From Streptomyces sparsogenes (lineage in GTDB: Bacteria > Actinomycetota > Actinomycetes > Streptomycetales > Streptomycetaceae), in the NCBI RefSeq assembly GCF_001704635.1, contig NZ_MAXF01000055.1:1-64000 (forward strand): a DNA stretch of 64,000 nucleotides. Reading direction: 5' to 3'. Each line of letters opens with the position of its first letter. Position 1 is the stretch's first letter. Below, one piece after another: positions 53,765 through 61,686 of this stretch. The notes beneath the pieces are model-generated. The model saw only the letters and a program-made list of their open reading frames with translations. It had not been told where the DNA came from and made no database searches. The translations under genes were made by a program, and so were the position numbers.

Positions 53765-55044
53765 GCAGGCACTCCCAGTTGTCGGCAGAAGTGATGCAGC
53801 TCGGGCACGGCCCGGCGGCGATCACGGGCGGCCATGTCGGCCACCAGCTCACGTACTGCCGGCCGTCGGATGTCCTGGGCCGCGCAGCTTTCAGCGACCC
53901 GGAGCGCCCGGTAACCGTCGGCGAGCCTGCCCTGCTGACTGTACGCACGCCCGGCTTCGATCCACAGGGCCGCGCGCCGCTCGGGGACGGGGATCGACCG
54001 GCGCATGAGTGGTCGGGCGGTTTCCAGGGCGATGCCCGCATCGCCGAGTGCAACGGCCGCGCTCACGGCGTGCAGCTCGACGTTGGTGGGGCTGAAGTTT
54101 GCCCACGCTTCCGGGCGGTCGAGAGACACGTAGCGGGCGACGTCCGCTGCTTCCCTGAGAAAGTCCTGCGTGGCCGCGCGATCTCCGGCGTTGCTCGCGG
54201 CTGTGACGCCCCGCAACAGCATCAGCCCGAGGGCTGAGAGGTAGTGCGGAGAGCGACGATCGTAGGCACCGGTCAGCTGTTCGGCGGTGTGACGCACGAG
54301 CGTCACGGCTTGAGAGGTGTGATTGTCCCGGGCGAGGACATGCGCGTGTACTCGAACGCTGGACGCCAGGACGACGGGGTCACCACAACGCTCCGCCTCC
54401 GCCATGGCCCGTCCGACCGCCATCCACGCATGGCCGACGTCGCTGAGCTTGAGCAACAGGCTCGCCGAGGTCTGGTAGACCGTGGCCAGCAGGCCGACGA
54501 CGGGCGAGGTGTGGGATGAGTCGGCTGCTGCGCGCCGCAGGTCAGCGATCAGTGGTGGCAGGGCACGTCCCAGCTCGGCGTAGTCGCACGTACAGAACAG
54601 CCGACGTGCTGCGGCGACTCGCTCACCCAGCTCCCGGGCACTTACCTTGTCGGCCGTGGGCGCAAGAGGGGTCGCAGGCAGCAGAGCCTGTACCAGATCC
54701 TGATGGGCAGCTGGGCTGGACGCCGGCGGCAGCGCGAGGGAGGCAACGCTGGCAGCCAGAAAGGTACGACGGTGCATGTCCTCCTTCTTAGGGTCTGCGG
54801 TGTGGGGAACGGGCGAGGCAGCCAGGCCAAGTTCGTGAAGCGGGATGTCCAACACCCTGGCCACATCTCGCAACACGCGGATGTCTTCCGTGCCACGCCC
54901 GTTCTCCAGCCGGCTCACCTTCGCCTGGTGGTAGCCCAGCGCTGCGGCGACCTGCGCTTGCGAGCGCTTCTGCCGCAGTCGAGCGTCACGGATGACCCGA
55001 CCGAGTCGTCTCGCCTGGTCCTGGGCATCGGCCACCTCCGCCAC
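53761..55044 (-). CDS. XRE-family regulator with TPR-like domain
   Basis: A 427-residue protein. HTH at residues ~12-75 (LGRVIRDARLRQKRSQAQVAAALGYHQAKVSRLENG). A long helical C-terminal part (residues ~130-420) with repeats such as AWMAVGRAMAEAERCGD and ALWIEAGRAYSQQGRLADGYRALRVAE looks like a TPR/peptide-receptor array. A short internal segment (HRRTFLAASVASLALPPASS) resembles a signal sequence but lies inside the protein. Divergent from the ATPase gene. Confidence 0.83.
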   Translation of the reverse strand: MAEVADAQDQARRLGRVIRDARLRQKRSQAQVAAALGYHQAKVSRLENGRGTEDIRVLRDVARVLDIPLHELGLAASPVPHTADPKKEDMHRRTFLAASVASLALPPASSPAAHQDLVQALLPATPLAPTADKVSARELGERVAAARRLFCTCDYAELGRALPPLIADLRRAAADSSHTSPVVGLLATVYQTSASLLLKLSDVGHAWMAVGRAMAEAERCGDPVVLASSVRVHAHVLARDNHTSQAVTLVRHTAEQLTGAYDRRSPHYLSALGLMLLRGVTAASNAGDRAATQDFLREAADVARYVSLDRPEAWANFSPTNVELHAVSAAVALGDAGIALETARPLMRRSIPVPERRAALWIEAGRAYSQQGRLADGYRALRVAESCAAQDIRRPAVRELVADMAARDRRRAVPELHHFCRQLGVPA

Positions 55045-55131
55045 GGCCCCTCCCCTGTCACCGCCGATACTGCCCCTTCAACCGAGCGTAGGTCAGCCGA
55101 GATTCGCCGTAATGCAGCTTGTGCATAACGC

Positions 55132-55671
55132 ATGCGCCACGAGCACCCGCAGGGACCGTTGGACGTCGATGAGCAGTTCCCTGGGACGGCCCCACTCGTT
55201 CCGGAGGCGCACATGGAAACGCACCGACACAGCTTCGTCCTTCCCGGCGAACCACATGCCGTTGCCGACACCCGGCACCGCGTATTCGGGGCCTTATGCC
55301 GATGGGGACTACAGGCTGACAGCGACGTGCTCCACTCGATCGAATTGGCAGCCAGCGAGCTCGTCACCAACGCTGTGAAGCACGTCGGCTCCAAACACGT
55401 CTCGGTGGACGTCCAACTCTGCGGCCGTCTCGTACGTATCGATGTGTGCGACGCCAGCCACGAACTCCCGCGGCTGGCCCTGCCTGGTGCGGTCGACGAG
55501 AGCGGTCGAGGTCTGATCATCGTGGCAGCCCTGGCCACACGGTACGACGTGGAGCTGACACCCACGGGTAAGCGGTGCTGGGCTGAATTCGAAGTGCCCC
55601 TGCAAGCTTTGCGATCCCCCAACCACCTCGGCCTCACGGACGCACGCACCCCTGAAGGGAAAGTCGGATGA
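55132..55671 (+). CDS. RsbW-like ATP-binding protein (HATPase_c_2)
   Basis: A 179-residue anti-sigma-type ATPase without a histidine-phosphotransfer part. The N-box is ELAASELVTNAVKH; the G-box segment is DESGRGLIIVAALATRYDVE. Streptomyces has many such proteins acting in partner switching. Codon 55 is TTA (55294-55296). The ATG at 55132 may be early; ATG 55213 (METHRHSFVLPG) would start at the domain edge. It overlaps the next gene by ATGA. Confidence 0.78.
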   Translation: MRHEHPQGPLDVDEQFPGTAPLVPEAHMETHRHSFVLPGEPHAVADTRHRVFGALCRWGLQADSDVLHSIELAASELVTNAVKHVGSKHVSVDVQLCGRLVRIDVCDASHELPRLALPGAVDESGRGLIIVAALATRYDVELTPTGKRCWAEFEVPLQALRSPNHLGLTDARTPEGKVG

Positions 55672-55961
55672 CCACGCCACCAGCATCCGACCGCAACGAC
55701 GGCTGGGAGATGGACCAGCTCCATCGGGACGAGATCACCGTGGCGATGAACTGGGTCATCCGAACCTGTCAGCAGATCGTCCGCGAACGCAGCCACAAGA
55801 CGTTCTGGGCCCCGGCCGGCACCACCGACGGCACCCCAACCGCGGAACAGTTCATGCACACGGCCCGCGAAGACGTACTCGACAAGCTCCAGCGGATCGT
55901 CGATGGCGCCCGGTCCGTCATGAGACAGATCGAGCACGAACGCGCCAAGCACAAACAGTGA
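55668..55961 (+). CDS. Small helical protein, 97 aa
   Basis: Coupled by ATGA to the RsbW-like gene. The product is hydrophilic and helical (DEITVAMNWVIRTCQQIVRERSHKTFW, then EDVLDKLQRIVDGARSVMRQIEHERAK). No family recognised. It may be a partner of the ATPase. Confidence 0.65.
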   Translation: MTTPPASDRNDGWEMDQLHRDEITVAMNWVIRTCQQIVRERSHKTFWAPAGTTDGTPTAEQFMHTAREDVLDKLQRIVDGARSVMRQIEHERAKHKQ

Positions 55962-55990
55962 GTTACAACCTTCTCTACGGGGTCAAGGCG
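55960..55990. repeat. Dispersed 31-bp repeat, copy A
   Basis: Starts on the stop codon of the preceding gene and shares 28 of 31 bases with 61705-61735 (core CACGGGGTCAAGGCG or TACGGGGTCAAGGCG). Both copies follow a plus-strand gene and lead into very GC-rich sequence. Confidence 0.7.
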
Positions 55991-56368
55991 GCTCGCTCCG
56001 CTCGCCGCGCGCGGCCCGGACCCCGGCCGAGCCTGCGCTCCTGTCTCCGCCCCGCTCCAGCCCGACCGCCGCCCGTGCCGCGCGCACAGCAATCAGCCGC
56101 TTGCCGTAGAAGGGGTACGTCGTGGCTGGGGCGGTCGACTCCGCGATTTTAGGCAGCCACTTTGGCGCGAGCCTCGAAGATCACGGCCCCAACCTCGTGC
56201 TTTACCGGGCAGGTCCACAGACTGCCCGACGCGCCGGAAGCTTACTGGGCCGTGATCACTCGCGCCAAAGCAGCTCCAGCCCAAAATCGCTCCGCCGACC
56301 GCGGAAGCAGGTTCCCGCACCGTCGAGATCAGGCCGAACATTGTGCTTACCCACCGCAAGCAACCCGC

Positions 56369-56399
56369 GCGTACTGCGCACCTGATATGCGCAGTACGC
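56369..56399. promoter_or_regulatory. 12-bp perfect inverted repeat, operator-like
   Basis: GCGTACTGCGCA and TGCGCAGTACGC are separated by CCTGATA. The 31-bp span with a 7-nt spacer is typical of a dimeric repressor site. Confidence 0.55.
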
Positions 56400-56540
56400 A
56401 TGACCTGTGAGATAACAGCAAAAAGTTCATCACGCCGGGTAGCGGTGTCAATTGCTTTTACATCCGAGAGTTATCGGTCCAACTGGTTGGAAGAGGTGTC
56501 ATCCGACTGATCGTTGCTAACTTCCACTCTCAAGACACGA

Positions 56541-56587
56541 GCCCGCCGATACTGCGGAGGCTGGAGACCAGTGCAGTATCGACGGGC
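56541..56587. promoter_or_regulatory. Inverted repeat with 15-bp arms, one mismatch
   Basis: GCCCGCCGATACTGC pairs with GCAGTATCGACGGGC except at one position; the spacer is 17 nt. It sits ~30 bp before the start of the small membrane protein gene and contains ACTGC/GCAGT elements like the upstream repeat. Confidence 0.5.
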
Positions 56588-56615
56588 CAGTGACACCGTG
56601 GAGGTATGTATCCCA

Positions 56616-56825
56616 ATGAATCTGACTGTCCATTCACATCCCTTGTCAAGCCAGAGGCACCACATCTGGCCGGTGAGCGTCATCATCGTTGTCGTCTTGA
56701 TCAAGGCTCCAGTGGATCTGTTGCCCGTTGTCCTGCCTGGGCTCACCGGTGTTGTCACGCTGCTGATGGGGGCAGCTGTACAGCAGCGGAGTACAGCAAC
56801 CACCGCAACCACCCCCACCTCGTAG
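56616..56825 (+). CDS. Possible small membrane protein, 69 aa
   Basis: The ATG at 56616 has GGAGG 11 nt upstream. The product has a polar start (MNLTVHSHPLSSQRHH), two hydrophobic stretches (WPVSVIIVVVLIKAPVDLL, VVLPGLTGVVTLLMGAAV) and a Thr-rich end. An ATG at 56606 in another frame is nearer the ribosome site but gives no sensible protein. Confidence 0.4.
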   Translation: MNLTVHSHPLSSQRHHIWPVSVIIVVVLIKAPVDLLPVVLPGLTGVVTLLMGAAVQQRSTATTATTPTS

Positions 56826-57050
56826 TGACCTCGTGCACCCGAAGCTCGACCTGTATGACCGTTGCTGACCGATCTCTGTAGAGCTACAGATCGGAAGGTT
56901 GCACCAGGTGGAGGCGGTCCCACCTCGTGCCAGGCCGTCTCATTCAGGGGCGGTCATCGGGGACCCGACAGCCAGCCCGGCTGAACGCCCGGACAGGCAT
57001 GAACGCAGGTGAACGGCCCTGTACGTGGCTTCACAAAGCACCAACAGACT

Positions 57051-57105
57051 TGAAAAGCGTGTTGGGGGCAACCCCTCCCGAGTTCGAATCTCGCGTCCTC
57101 CGCAC
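57051..57105 (+). repeat. att3: third, diverged copy of tRNA-Ser 3' half
   Basis: Four substitutions relative to the tRNA copy, including two that change the acceptor strand, so it cannot be a functional tRNA end. Similarity continues ~20 bp beyond the repeat (CTTGCCTGA-CAGGC-AAACGA), unlike att2, so this is probably the oldest right boundary. Confidence 0.85.
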
Positions 57106-57121
57106 TTGCCTGAACAGGCGA

Positions 57122-57161
57122 AACGAAGAGCCGAGCCGCAATCGCAGCTCGGCTCTTCGTT
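57122..57161 (+). terminator. Terminator after att3
   Basis: A 15-bp stem (AACGAAGAGCCGAGC / GCTCGGCTCTTCGTT) with a 10-nt loop. Confidence 0.82.
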
Positions 57162-57283
57162 GTGCTTCGGTTGCAGTTCTGGTTGCACTCACAGGCGACA
57201 TTCGGGGCATCTCGACAATCAGACTGGTGCACGCCCCGTAACTTCCCGGCGGACGCTCGACGCCAATCTGCACGGCGGGAGGC

Positions 57284-57565
57284 CTACAGGACTTGGCGGT
57301 AGACGTCGCGACGATTGCCGACGGCCAGGACCCACACCATCAGCTGACCGTCCTCAACGGTGTAGACGACGCGATAGTCGCCGACCCTGAGGCGCCAGCG
57401 GGCACTGTGCCCTTGGAGGGCCTTGATGTCGAACGATGCCGTGTCCCCCGCGCCCATCGCCTTCTGGAGTTCGGTGAGGCGGTGCAGGATGCGCAGGGCG
57501 TCCGGGCGCGGGATCTTGAGCATGTCCCGCTGAGCGTGCGGCGTGAAGCGCGTGACATACCCCAT
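57284..57565 (-). CDS. RelE/ParE-family toxin
   Basis: A 93-residue RelE-like protein: MGYVTRFTPHAQRDMLKIPRPDALRILHRLTEL, then WRLRVGDYRVVYTVED and VLAVGNRRDVYR. The Arg in RVGDYRVVY and the C-terminal motif are typical of mRNA-cleaving RelE members. It begins 4 bp after the antitoxin stop. Confidence 0.85.
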   Translation of the reverse strand: MGYVTRFTPHAQRDMLKIPRPDALRILHRLTELQKAMGAGDTASFDIKALQGHSARWRLRVGDYRVVYTVEDGQLMVWVLAVGNRRDVYRQVL

Positions 57566-57569
57566 GAGG

Positions 57570-57851
57570 TCAGTCCTGATGAGCGCGCAGCAAGGCAGCC
57601 ATCTCTTCGAGTGAGACCGCCCCCTCCGTGCCCTCGGACTCGGCTTCGTCGGCCAGTCGGTTGAGCCACGCCTCTTCGACGCTCTCCGCGATCTCACGCA
57701 GGCGCTGGTACTCCTGGATATCGATCACGACGGCTTCCCGCTTGCCGCGCCGAGTGATGATCGTCGGGGTCTCCTCCCGACGAGCGCGATCGATGACGTC
57801 GGCGAGGTGGCTGCGCACCTCGGCCATGGATTCAACCACCGGATCACTCAT
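57570..57851 (-). CDS. Phd/YefM-family antitoxin
   Basis: A 93-residue antitoxin: SMAEVRSHLADVIDRARREETPTIITRRGKREAVVIDIQEYQRL is the Phd DNA-binding fold; the acidic C-terminal helix should wrap the toxin. ATG 57851 is preferred to ATG 57875 because the extra residues fall on the operator. Confidence 0.85.
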   Translation of the reverse strand: MSDPVVESMAEVRSHLADVIDRARREETPTIITRRGKREAVVIDIQEYQRLREIAESVEEAWLNRLADEAESEGTEGAVSLEEMAALLRAHQD

Positions 57852-57861
57852 GTCATGAATG

Positions 57862-57885
57862 TAGCAGATGTACATGAACTGCTAT
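57862..57885. promoter_or_regulatory. Operator of the toxin-antitoxin operon
   Basis: The 8-bp palindrome ATGTACAT (57868-57875) is flanked by TAGCAG and CTGCTA arms. It lies just upstream of the antitoxin start and fits autorepression by the antitoxin. Confidence 0.55.
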
Positions 57886-58026
57886 CACCCGCCCCCACGA
57901 GGGACGAGCTGCTCCAGCGAGTCGCCCCTCCGGCACTCTCCGGCGCACCTGCCAGGCGTCACCAGCCCCGCTCGCCGTCCAGGCGTTGAAATGGACAGAC
58001 GGCCGCTACTGGCACGAGCAGCCGCT

Positions 58027-58959
58027 TCAGGGCGCATCAGGTGATCCCGTGGCGGACGCTCTGCCCGTGGCGGCCCGATTCCGTTCCCCGGCGCTGGGTG
58101 CCGCGAGGGCCAGAGCGCGGTGGGTGCGCCGGAGCATGGCGCGGGCCATGAAGGGGTGTACGCGCTTGACCACGGCCCAGTAGAGGCGCGCGCGCAGGCT
58201 GTCGGCCCTCACGACCGTGCTCAGGGTGACGTCATGCTCATCGACGAGGATCGAGGCGCGGGCGGTCAGACCTGCCGTGTTCACGTCGAGGAGCAGCTCG
58301 CCGCCCGCTTGGGCGAGGACCGGGAAGGCGTCGCGCAGGATGGGCGTCCATGCGGCCGGGTCACGCGGCATGCCGGGGAGGAGTTCCATCCGGTACGCGT
58401 CCTCGTAGTCGGGGCGGTCGAGGGAGGTGCGGACCAGCTGGGCCGCCGCCGGTATGGCGATGGCTCGGGGGCGGGCCCAGCCGAGCCGATGGAGCAGTCG
58501 CACCCACGGGGACCAGCGCACGGGGCGGGCGACGCCGCCGGCCGCCGCGCGCTCGATGTTGTCGAAGATCTCCTCGACCATCGTGTCGTGTATGTGCCGT
58601 ATGACGCAGGCCCACTGGAGCCGGAGGAGGCCTCGCACTTCGCACTCGAGGACATGGCGTACGCGGCAGCGTTCGGCGCCGAGCGGTGCGACCGTCAGCT
58701 CGTGGTAGCCGTCGAGGCCGCCGTCCGGCGGGGTGTCGAAGCGGACGCGACGCCCGGGTTCGTACGCCGTGACGTGGTAGCGGATCCGGCCGTGCCCGCC
58801 GTCCGCGCCCACTGCGAGCGGGCCGTCGAGGCGCATCCGCGGCCACGCCGGGGTCGGGAAGATCGGGTCGTCCGCGGCGGAGAGCCGGTCGAGCAGAGCG
58901 CCGACAGCAGCCGCGGGGGCCTCGATCACGCGCTCATGGACATTGCGTACCGCGGTCAT
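58027..58959 (-). CDS. SRPBCC-fold protein with extra C-terminal domain
   Basis: The ATG at 58959 follows GGAGGGG and gives 310 residues. The first ~150 form an SRPBCC/START-like lipid-binding fold (VHERVIEAPAAAVGALLDRLS, YHELTVAPLGAERCRVRHVLE). The rest is a second alpha/beta part (RTSLDRPDYEDAYRMELLPGM, later VVKRVHPFMARAMLRRTHRAL). Divergent from the TetR gene across a 15-bp operator, so it is probably its target. Confidence 0.72.
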   Translation of the reverse strand: MTAVRNVHERVIEAPAAAVGALLDRLSAADDPIFPTPAWPRMRLDGPLAVGADGGHGRIRYHVTAYEPGRRVRFDTPPDGGLDGYHELTVAPLGAERCRVRHVLECEVRGLLRLQWACVIRHIHDTMVEEIFDNIERAAAGGVARPVRWSPWVRLLHRLGWARPRAIAIPAAAQLVRTSLDRPDYEDAYRMELLPGMPRDPAAWTPILRDAFPVLAQAGGELLLDVNTAGLTARASILVDEHDVTLSTVVRADSLRARLYWAVVKRVHPFMARAMLRRTHRALALAAPSAGERNRAATGRASATGSPDAP

Positions 58960-58970
58960 CGGGCACCCCT

Positions 58971-59010
58971 CCATACGCTACCGTACGGTTTACCATACGG
59001 TAGCGTATGG
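58971..59010. promoter_or_regulatory. 15-bp inverted-repeat operator of the TetR gene
   Basis: CCATACGCTACCGTA and TACGGTAGCGTATGG are perfect complements with a 10-nt spacer. Inside it ACCGTACGGT is itself palindromic. The right arm covers the TetR start codon, so bound repressor would also cover the start of its own message. Confidence 0.8.
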
Positions 59011-59612
59011 TCATGGTGCAACGGCAGCAACGGCAGGACAAGAAAGCCCGGTTGACCGCCCAGGACTGGGCGGACGCCGCCCTCACCGCGATCGGCGAGG
59101 GCGGTCTCGCGGCCGTCGCCGTGGAACCCCTCGCGGCCCGGCTCGGCACCACCAAGGGCAGCTTCTACTGGCACTTCGCCAACCGCGACGCGCTCATCGA
59201 GGCCGCTCTCGACCGCTGGGCGCAGATCAACACCGAGGGCGCCATCAGCGACGTCGAGACGGAACCGGACCTCAGCAAGCGGATCCAGCTGCTCTTCGCC
59301 AATGCCATCACGTCGGCCACGGCCGACCCGCTCGAGGTCACGCTGCTCGCCACCGCGAACCACCCCCAAGTGGCGGCGGCCCTGCGCCGGGTGACCGAAC
59401 GCAGGCTGGCCTACCTCACCCAGCTCTTCGCCGACCTCGGCTTCCCCGAACCGGAGGCCCGCCGCCGCGGGCTGCTCGCGTACACCGTCTATCTGGGCCA
59501 CGCCCAGCTCGGCCATGCGATGTCCTCGGTGCTGCCCCCGGAGGAGGGCGGGGAGTTCCGCGCGTATCTCAGCGAGGCGCTTGAGGTGCTGCTGACCCGT
59601 GGCGGGGCGTGA
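59007..59612 (+). CDS. TetR-family regulator
   Basis: A 201-residue protein: HTH WADAALTAIGEGGLAAVAVEPLAARLGTTKGSFYWHFANRDALIEAAL, then a helical effector domain (LLAYTVYLGHAQLGHAM). ATG 59007 and ATG 59013 are both possible; neither has a ribosome site, so the message may be leaderless. It probably controls itself and the divergent SRPBCC gene. Confidence 0.85.
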   Translation: MVMVQRQQRQDKKARLTAQDWADAALTAIGEGGLAAVAVEPLAARLGTTKGSFYWHFANRDALIEAALDRWAQINTEGAISDVETEPDLSKRIQLLFANAITSATADPLEVTLLATANHPQVAAALRRVTERRLAYLTQLFADLGFPEPEARRRGLLAYTVYLGHAQLGHAMSSVLPPEEGGEFRAYLSEALEVLLTRGGA

Positions 59613-59671
59613 GGGACACAGCGCCTCTGCAAGCTCGGCCGTCGCGGGATCGTGGCCAGGTGCGGCCGCGC

Positions 59672-60211
59672 TCAGTCGGAGGGCGGGATGGGGGACCGCA
59701 GGCCGAGCCACTGCTCGGCGTCCCATGCCTGGAACCGCTCGATCTCGGTGAAGCCCAGCTTTGCCGCGAGGCGCATCGAGCGGACGTTGGCGGTCTGGGT
59801 GGTGAGCACCACCGGCTCGCCGGGGAGGACGCCGTCGAACCAGTCGAGTGCCGCCGCGCACGCCTCGGCGGCGTACCCGTGTCCCCACGCTCGCGGCAGG
59901 AACAGGTAGCCGAGATCGACCTTCCCCGCGACAGCCGGGCGACGGTGCTCCGTCGCTCTCCTGAGCAGGATCTGGCCGATCATCGCCCCGTCGAGATCGA
60001 CGACGAAACTCCCGGGCCACCGCGCGGGCACCCCGGGCATCTCGCGCTCGAGCTCGTCACGGGGGCGGGGGCCGCCGAGGTAGGTGTGCACCTCGGGCGA
60101 CGCCAGCAGCCGGATGAACGTCGCACGGTCCCGGGCCTCGGGCTCACGGAGCAGGAGCCTCTGGGTCCTGATCGGGGCGGGCGGCCAGGCGACGGGTCCG
60201 AGCTCGGTCAT
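59672..60211 (-). CDS. GNAT N-acetyltransferase, RimJ/RimL type
   Basis: A 179-residue acetyltransferase: RTQRLLLREPEARDRATFIRLLASPEVHTYLGG, then the acetyl-CoA pyrophosphate loop region LPRAWGHGYAAEAC and TANVRSMRLAAKLGF. The substrate is unknown. Confidence 0.85.
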   Translation of the reverse strand: MTELGPVAWPPAPIRTQRLLLREPEARDRATFIRLLASPEVHTYLGGPRPRDELEREMPGVPARWPGSFVVDLDGAMIGQILLRRATEHRRPAVAGKVDLGYLFLPRAWGHGYAAEACAAALDWFDGVLPGEPVVLTTQTANVRSMRLAAKLGFTEIERFQAWDAEQWLGLRSPIPPSD

Positions 60212-60540
60212 GTGGGCAGCTAATCAGCGGGCTCAGAAGCGATCAAGACTTGGGAGAGGGCCGCCCCTGCTTCTCACGCCTGGGCGGATCGGTTCCGTTC
60301 GATCCTCTGGCGGATCGGTTCCGTTCGATCCTCCGGGCGGACCGGTTCCGTGATGGCGGCTACCCGCAGAGCCGGCCGATGAACTGGGCGCATGGCCGCA
60401 TCCTCGTACGGACGGAGTCGTGGTTGGCCGGGCGAGGTCCTCGTCGTCGGTCCGTCACAGGGGGCGGCCGGCTCAGGGGGGTGGCCGGCTCAAGGGGTGG
60501 CCAGGAAGGCCAGGCGTCCGCGACCACGGAGGGGACCGCC
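60212..60540. other. Intergenic region with 26-bp repeats
   Basis: This holds the divergent promoters of the GNAT and DUF1152 genes and the repeats at 60283-60350. Frames in phase with DUF1152 are open but look non-coding. Confidence 0.45.
60283..60350. repeat. 26-bp direct repeat, about 2.6 copies
   Basis: GGCGGATCGGTTCCGTTCGA starts at 60283 and 60309; a partial, slightly changed copy (GGCGGACCGGTTCCG) starts at 60336. Confidence 0.75.
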
Positions 60541-61686
60541 GTGCCACCGAAGCCGGGGCGCCGTACGCTGGGCCGGGTGACACGGGTGATCGTGGCAGCC
60601 GGAGGAGGGGGCGACGCGGTCGCCGCCGCGATGGTCGATTCCGCCCTGTACGGCGGGCAGGAACCGGCGGTGATCTTCACCTACGCGTGGGACCGTCTTC
60701 TGATGGACCCGGTACCGGGCCCGCGAGGCCCCGGCAACTTCACCGGGCTCCGGCAGCTCACGCCCGCCGTATGGGCCGTCCCCGCCGAGGCGGAACCGAT
60801 CGCGCCCGCGGGATCCACGCTTCCGCGCCTCGCCGCGGAGCTGCCCCACACCTTCGCCCTCATCGATCCCCGCCACGGCGCCGAGGGGATCACCCGCCAG
60901 CTCGAAGAGCTGATCAGCCACCTGGCGCCCTCCTCGGTCGATCTCCTGGACGTCGGAGGCGACATCCTCGCCCGAGGCGACGAGCCAACCCTGAAGAGCC
61001 CGCTGGCCGACGCGCTCACCCTCGCCACGAGCCGCCAGGTCGGCCACCCCGTGCGCCTCCTGCTCGCGGGCCCCGGCCTGGACGGCGAACTCCCGGCCGC
61101 CGATCTACGCCCCCACCTGGGCGCCCTGATCCACACCCTCACCCCCCGGGACGTCGAGGCGATCAGCCCGGTCCTGGACTGGCACCCCTCCGAGGCGACC
61201 GCCATGCTCGCGGCCACCGCCCGGGGGGAACGCGGCACCTGCGAAATCCGGGACGCGGGGCTCTCCGTGCCGCTCAGCGACGAGAGCCCGACCATCCACG
61301 AGGTCGATCTCCACGAGGCCCTGAACCGCAGCCGGCTGGCCCGCGCGATCCTGGGGACCACCAGCCTGGACGAGGCGGAGCGACACACCCGCGAGATCTG
61401 CGGCTCTTCGGAAATCGACTACGAGCGCGACAAGGCCGCACGGCTCACCGACCAGCCGACGGCCGAGCTGGACCCCGAGGCCGTCCTGTCCCGGCTCGAC
61501 CGGTTCGAGGCCGACGCCCGCGACCGCGGAGTCACCCACACCACCTTCCGCCGCATCACCGAAGCCCTCGGGGTCCCCGGCACCCGACGCCGCGAGCTGC
61601 GCGCCCTGTTGATCAGCAGTCGTCCGGAACAGTTCGCGGCACCCCTGTGGCGTATCGCCGGGGAACCCGACGCCAGACCTGGGTGA
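60541..61686 (+). CDS. DUF1152 protein
   Basis: The GTG at 60541 has GGAGGGGA 6 nt before it and gives 381 residues; GTG 60577 is the alternative. The core begins TRVIVAAGGGGDAVAAAMVDSAL, a nucleotide-binding-like loop characteristic of DUF1152, and contains LLDVGGDILARGDEPTLKSPLADAL. The C-terminal ~100 residues are helical. Biochemical function unknown. Confidence 0.78.
   Translation: MPPKPGRRTLGRVTRVIVAAGGGGDAVAAAMVDSALYGGQEPAVIFTYAWDRLLMDPVPGPRGPGNFTGLRQLTPAVWAVPAEAEPIAPAGSTLPRLAAELPHTFALIDPRHGAEGITRQLEELISHLAPSSVDLLDVGGDILARGDEPTLKSPLADALTLATSRQVGHPVRLLLAGPGLDGELPAADLRPHLGALIHTLTPRDVEAISPVLDWHPSEATAMLAATARGERGTCEIRDAGLSVPLSDESPTIHEVDLHEALNRSRLARAILGTTSLDEAERHTREICGSSEIDYERDKAARLTDQPTAELDPEAVLSRLDRFEADARDRGVTHTTFRRITEALGVPGTRRRELRALLISSRPEQFAAPLWRIAGEPDARPG

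Larger units (their letters stand above)
55991..56615. other. Non-coding region with strong inverted repeats
   Basis: No convincing gene. It holds a perfect 12-bp inverted repeat (56369-56399) and a 15-bp imperfect one (56541-56587). AT-rich patches at 56400-56520 suggest promoters for the small gene at 56616. Confidence 0.5.
53027..57105. mobile_element. Second tandem segment at tRNA-Ser (about 4 kb)
   Basis: Bounded by att2 and the more diverged att3. It contains a flavoprotein, an XRE regulator, an anti-sigma-like ATPase and two small genes. No integrase, rep or transfer gene is seen. Either it is an old element stripped of mobility genes or it is cargo trapped between two insertions at the same site. 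Confidence 0.65.

Noticed and set aside
56093..56401. 102-codon minus-strand frame in the second tRNA-Ser segment
   Set aside because: Weak codon bias and no features. Its start lies in the 12-bp inverted repeat.
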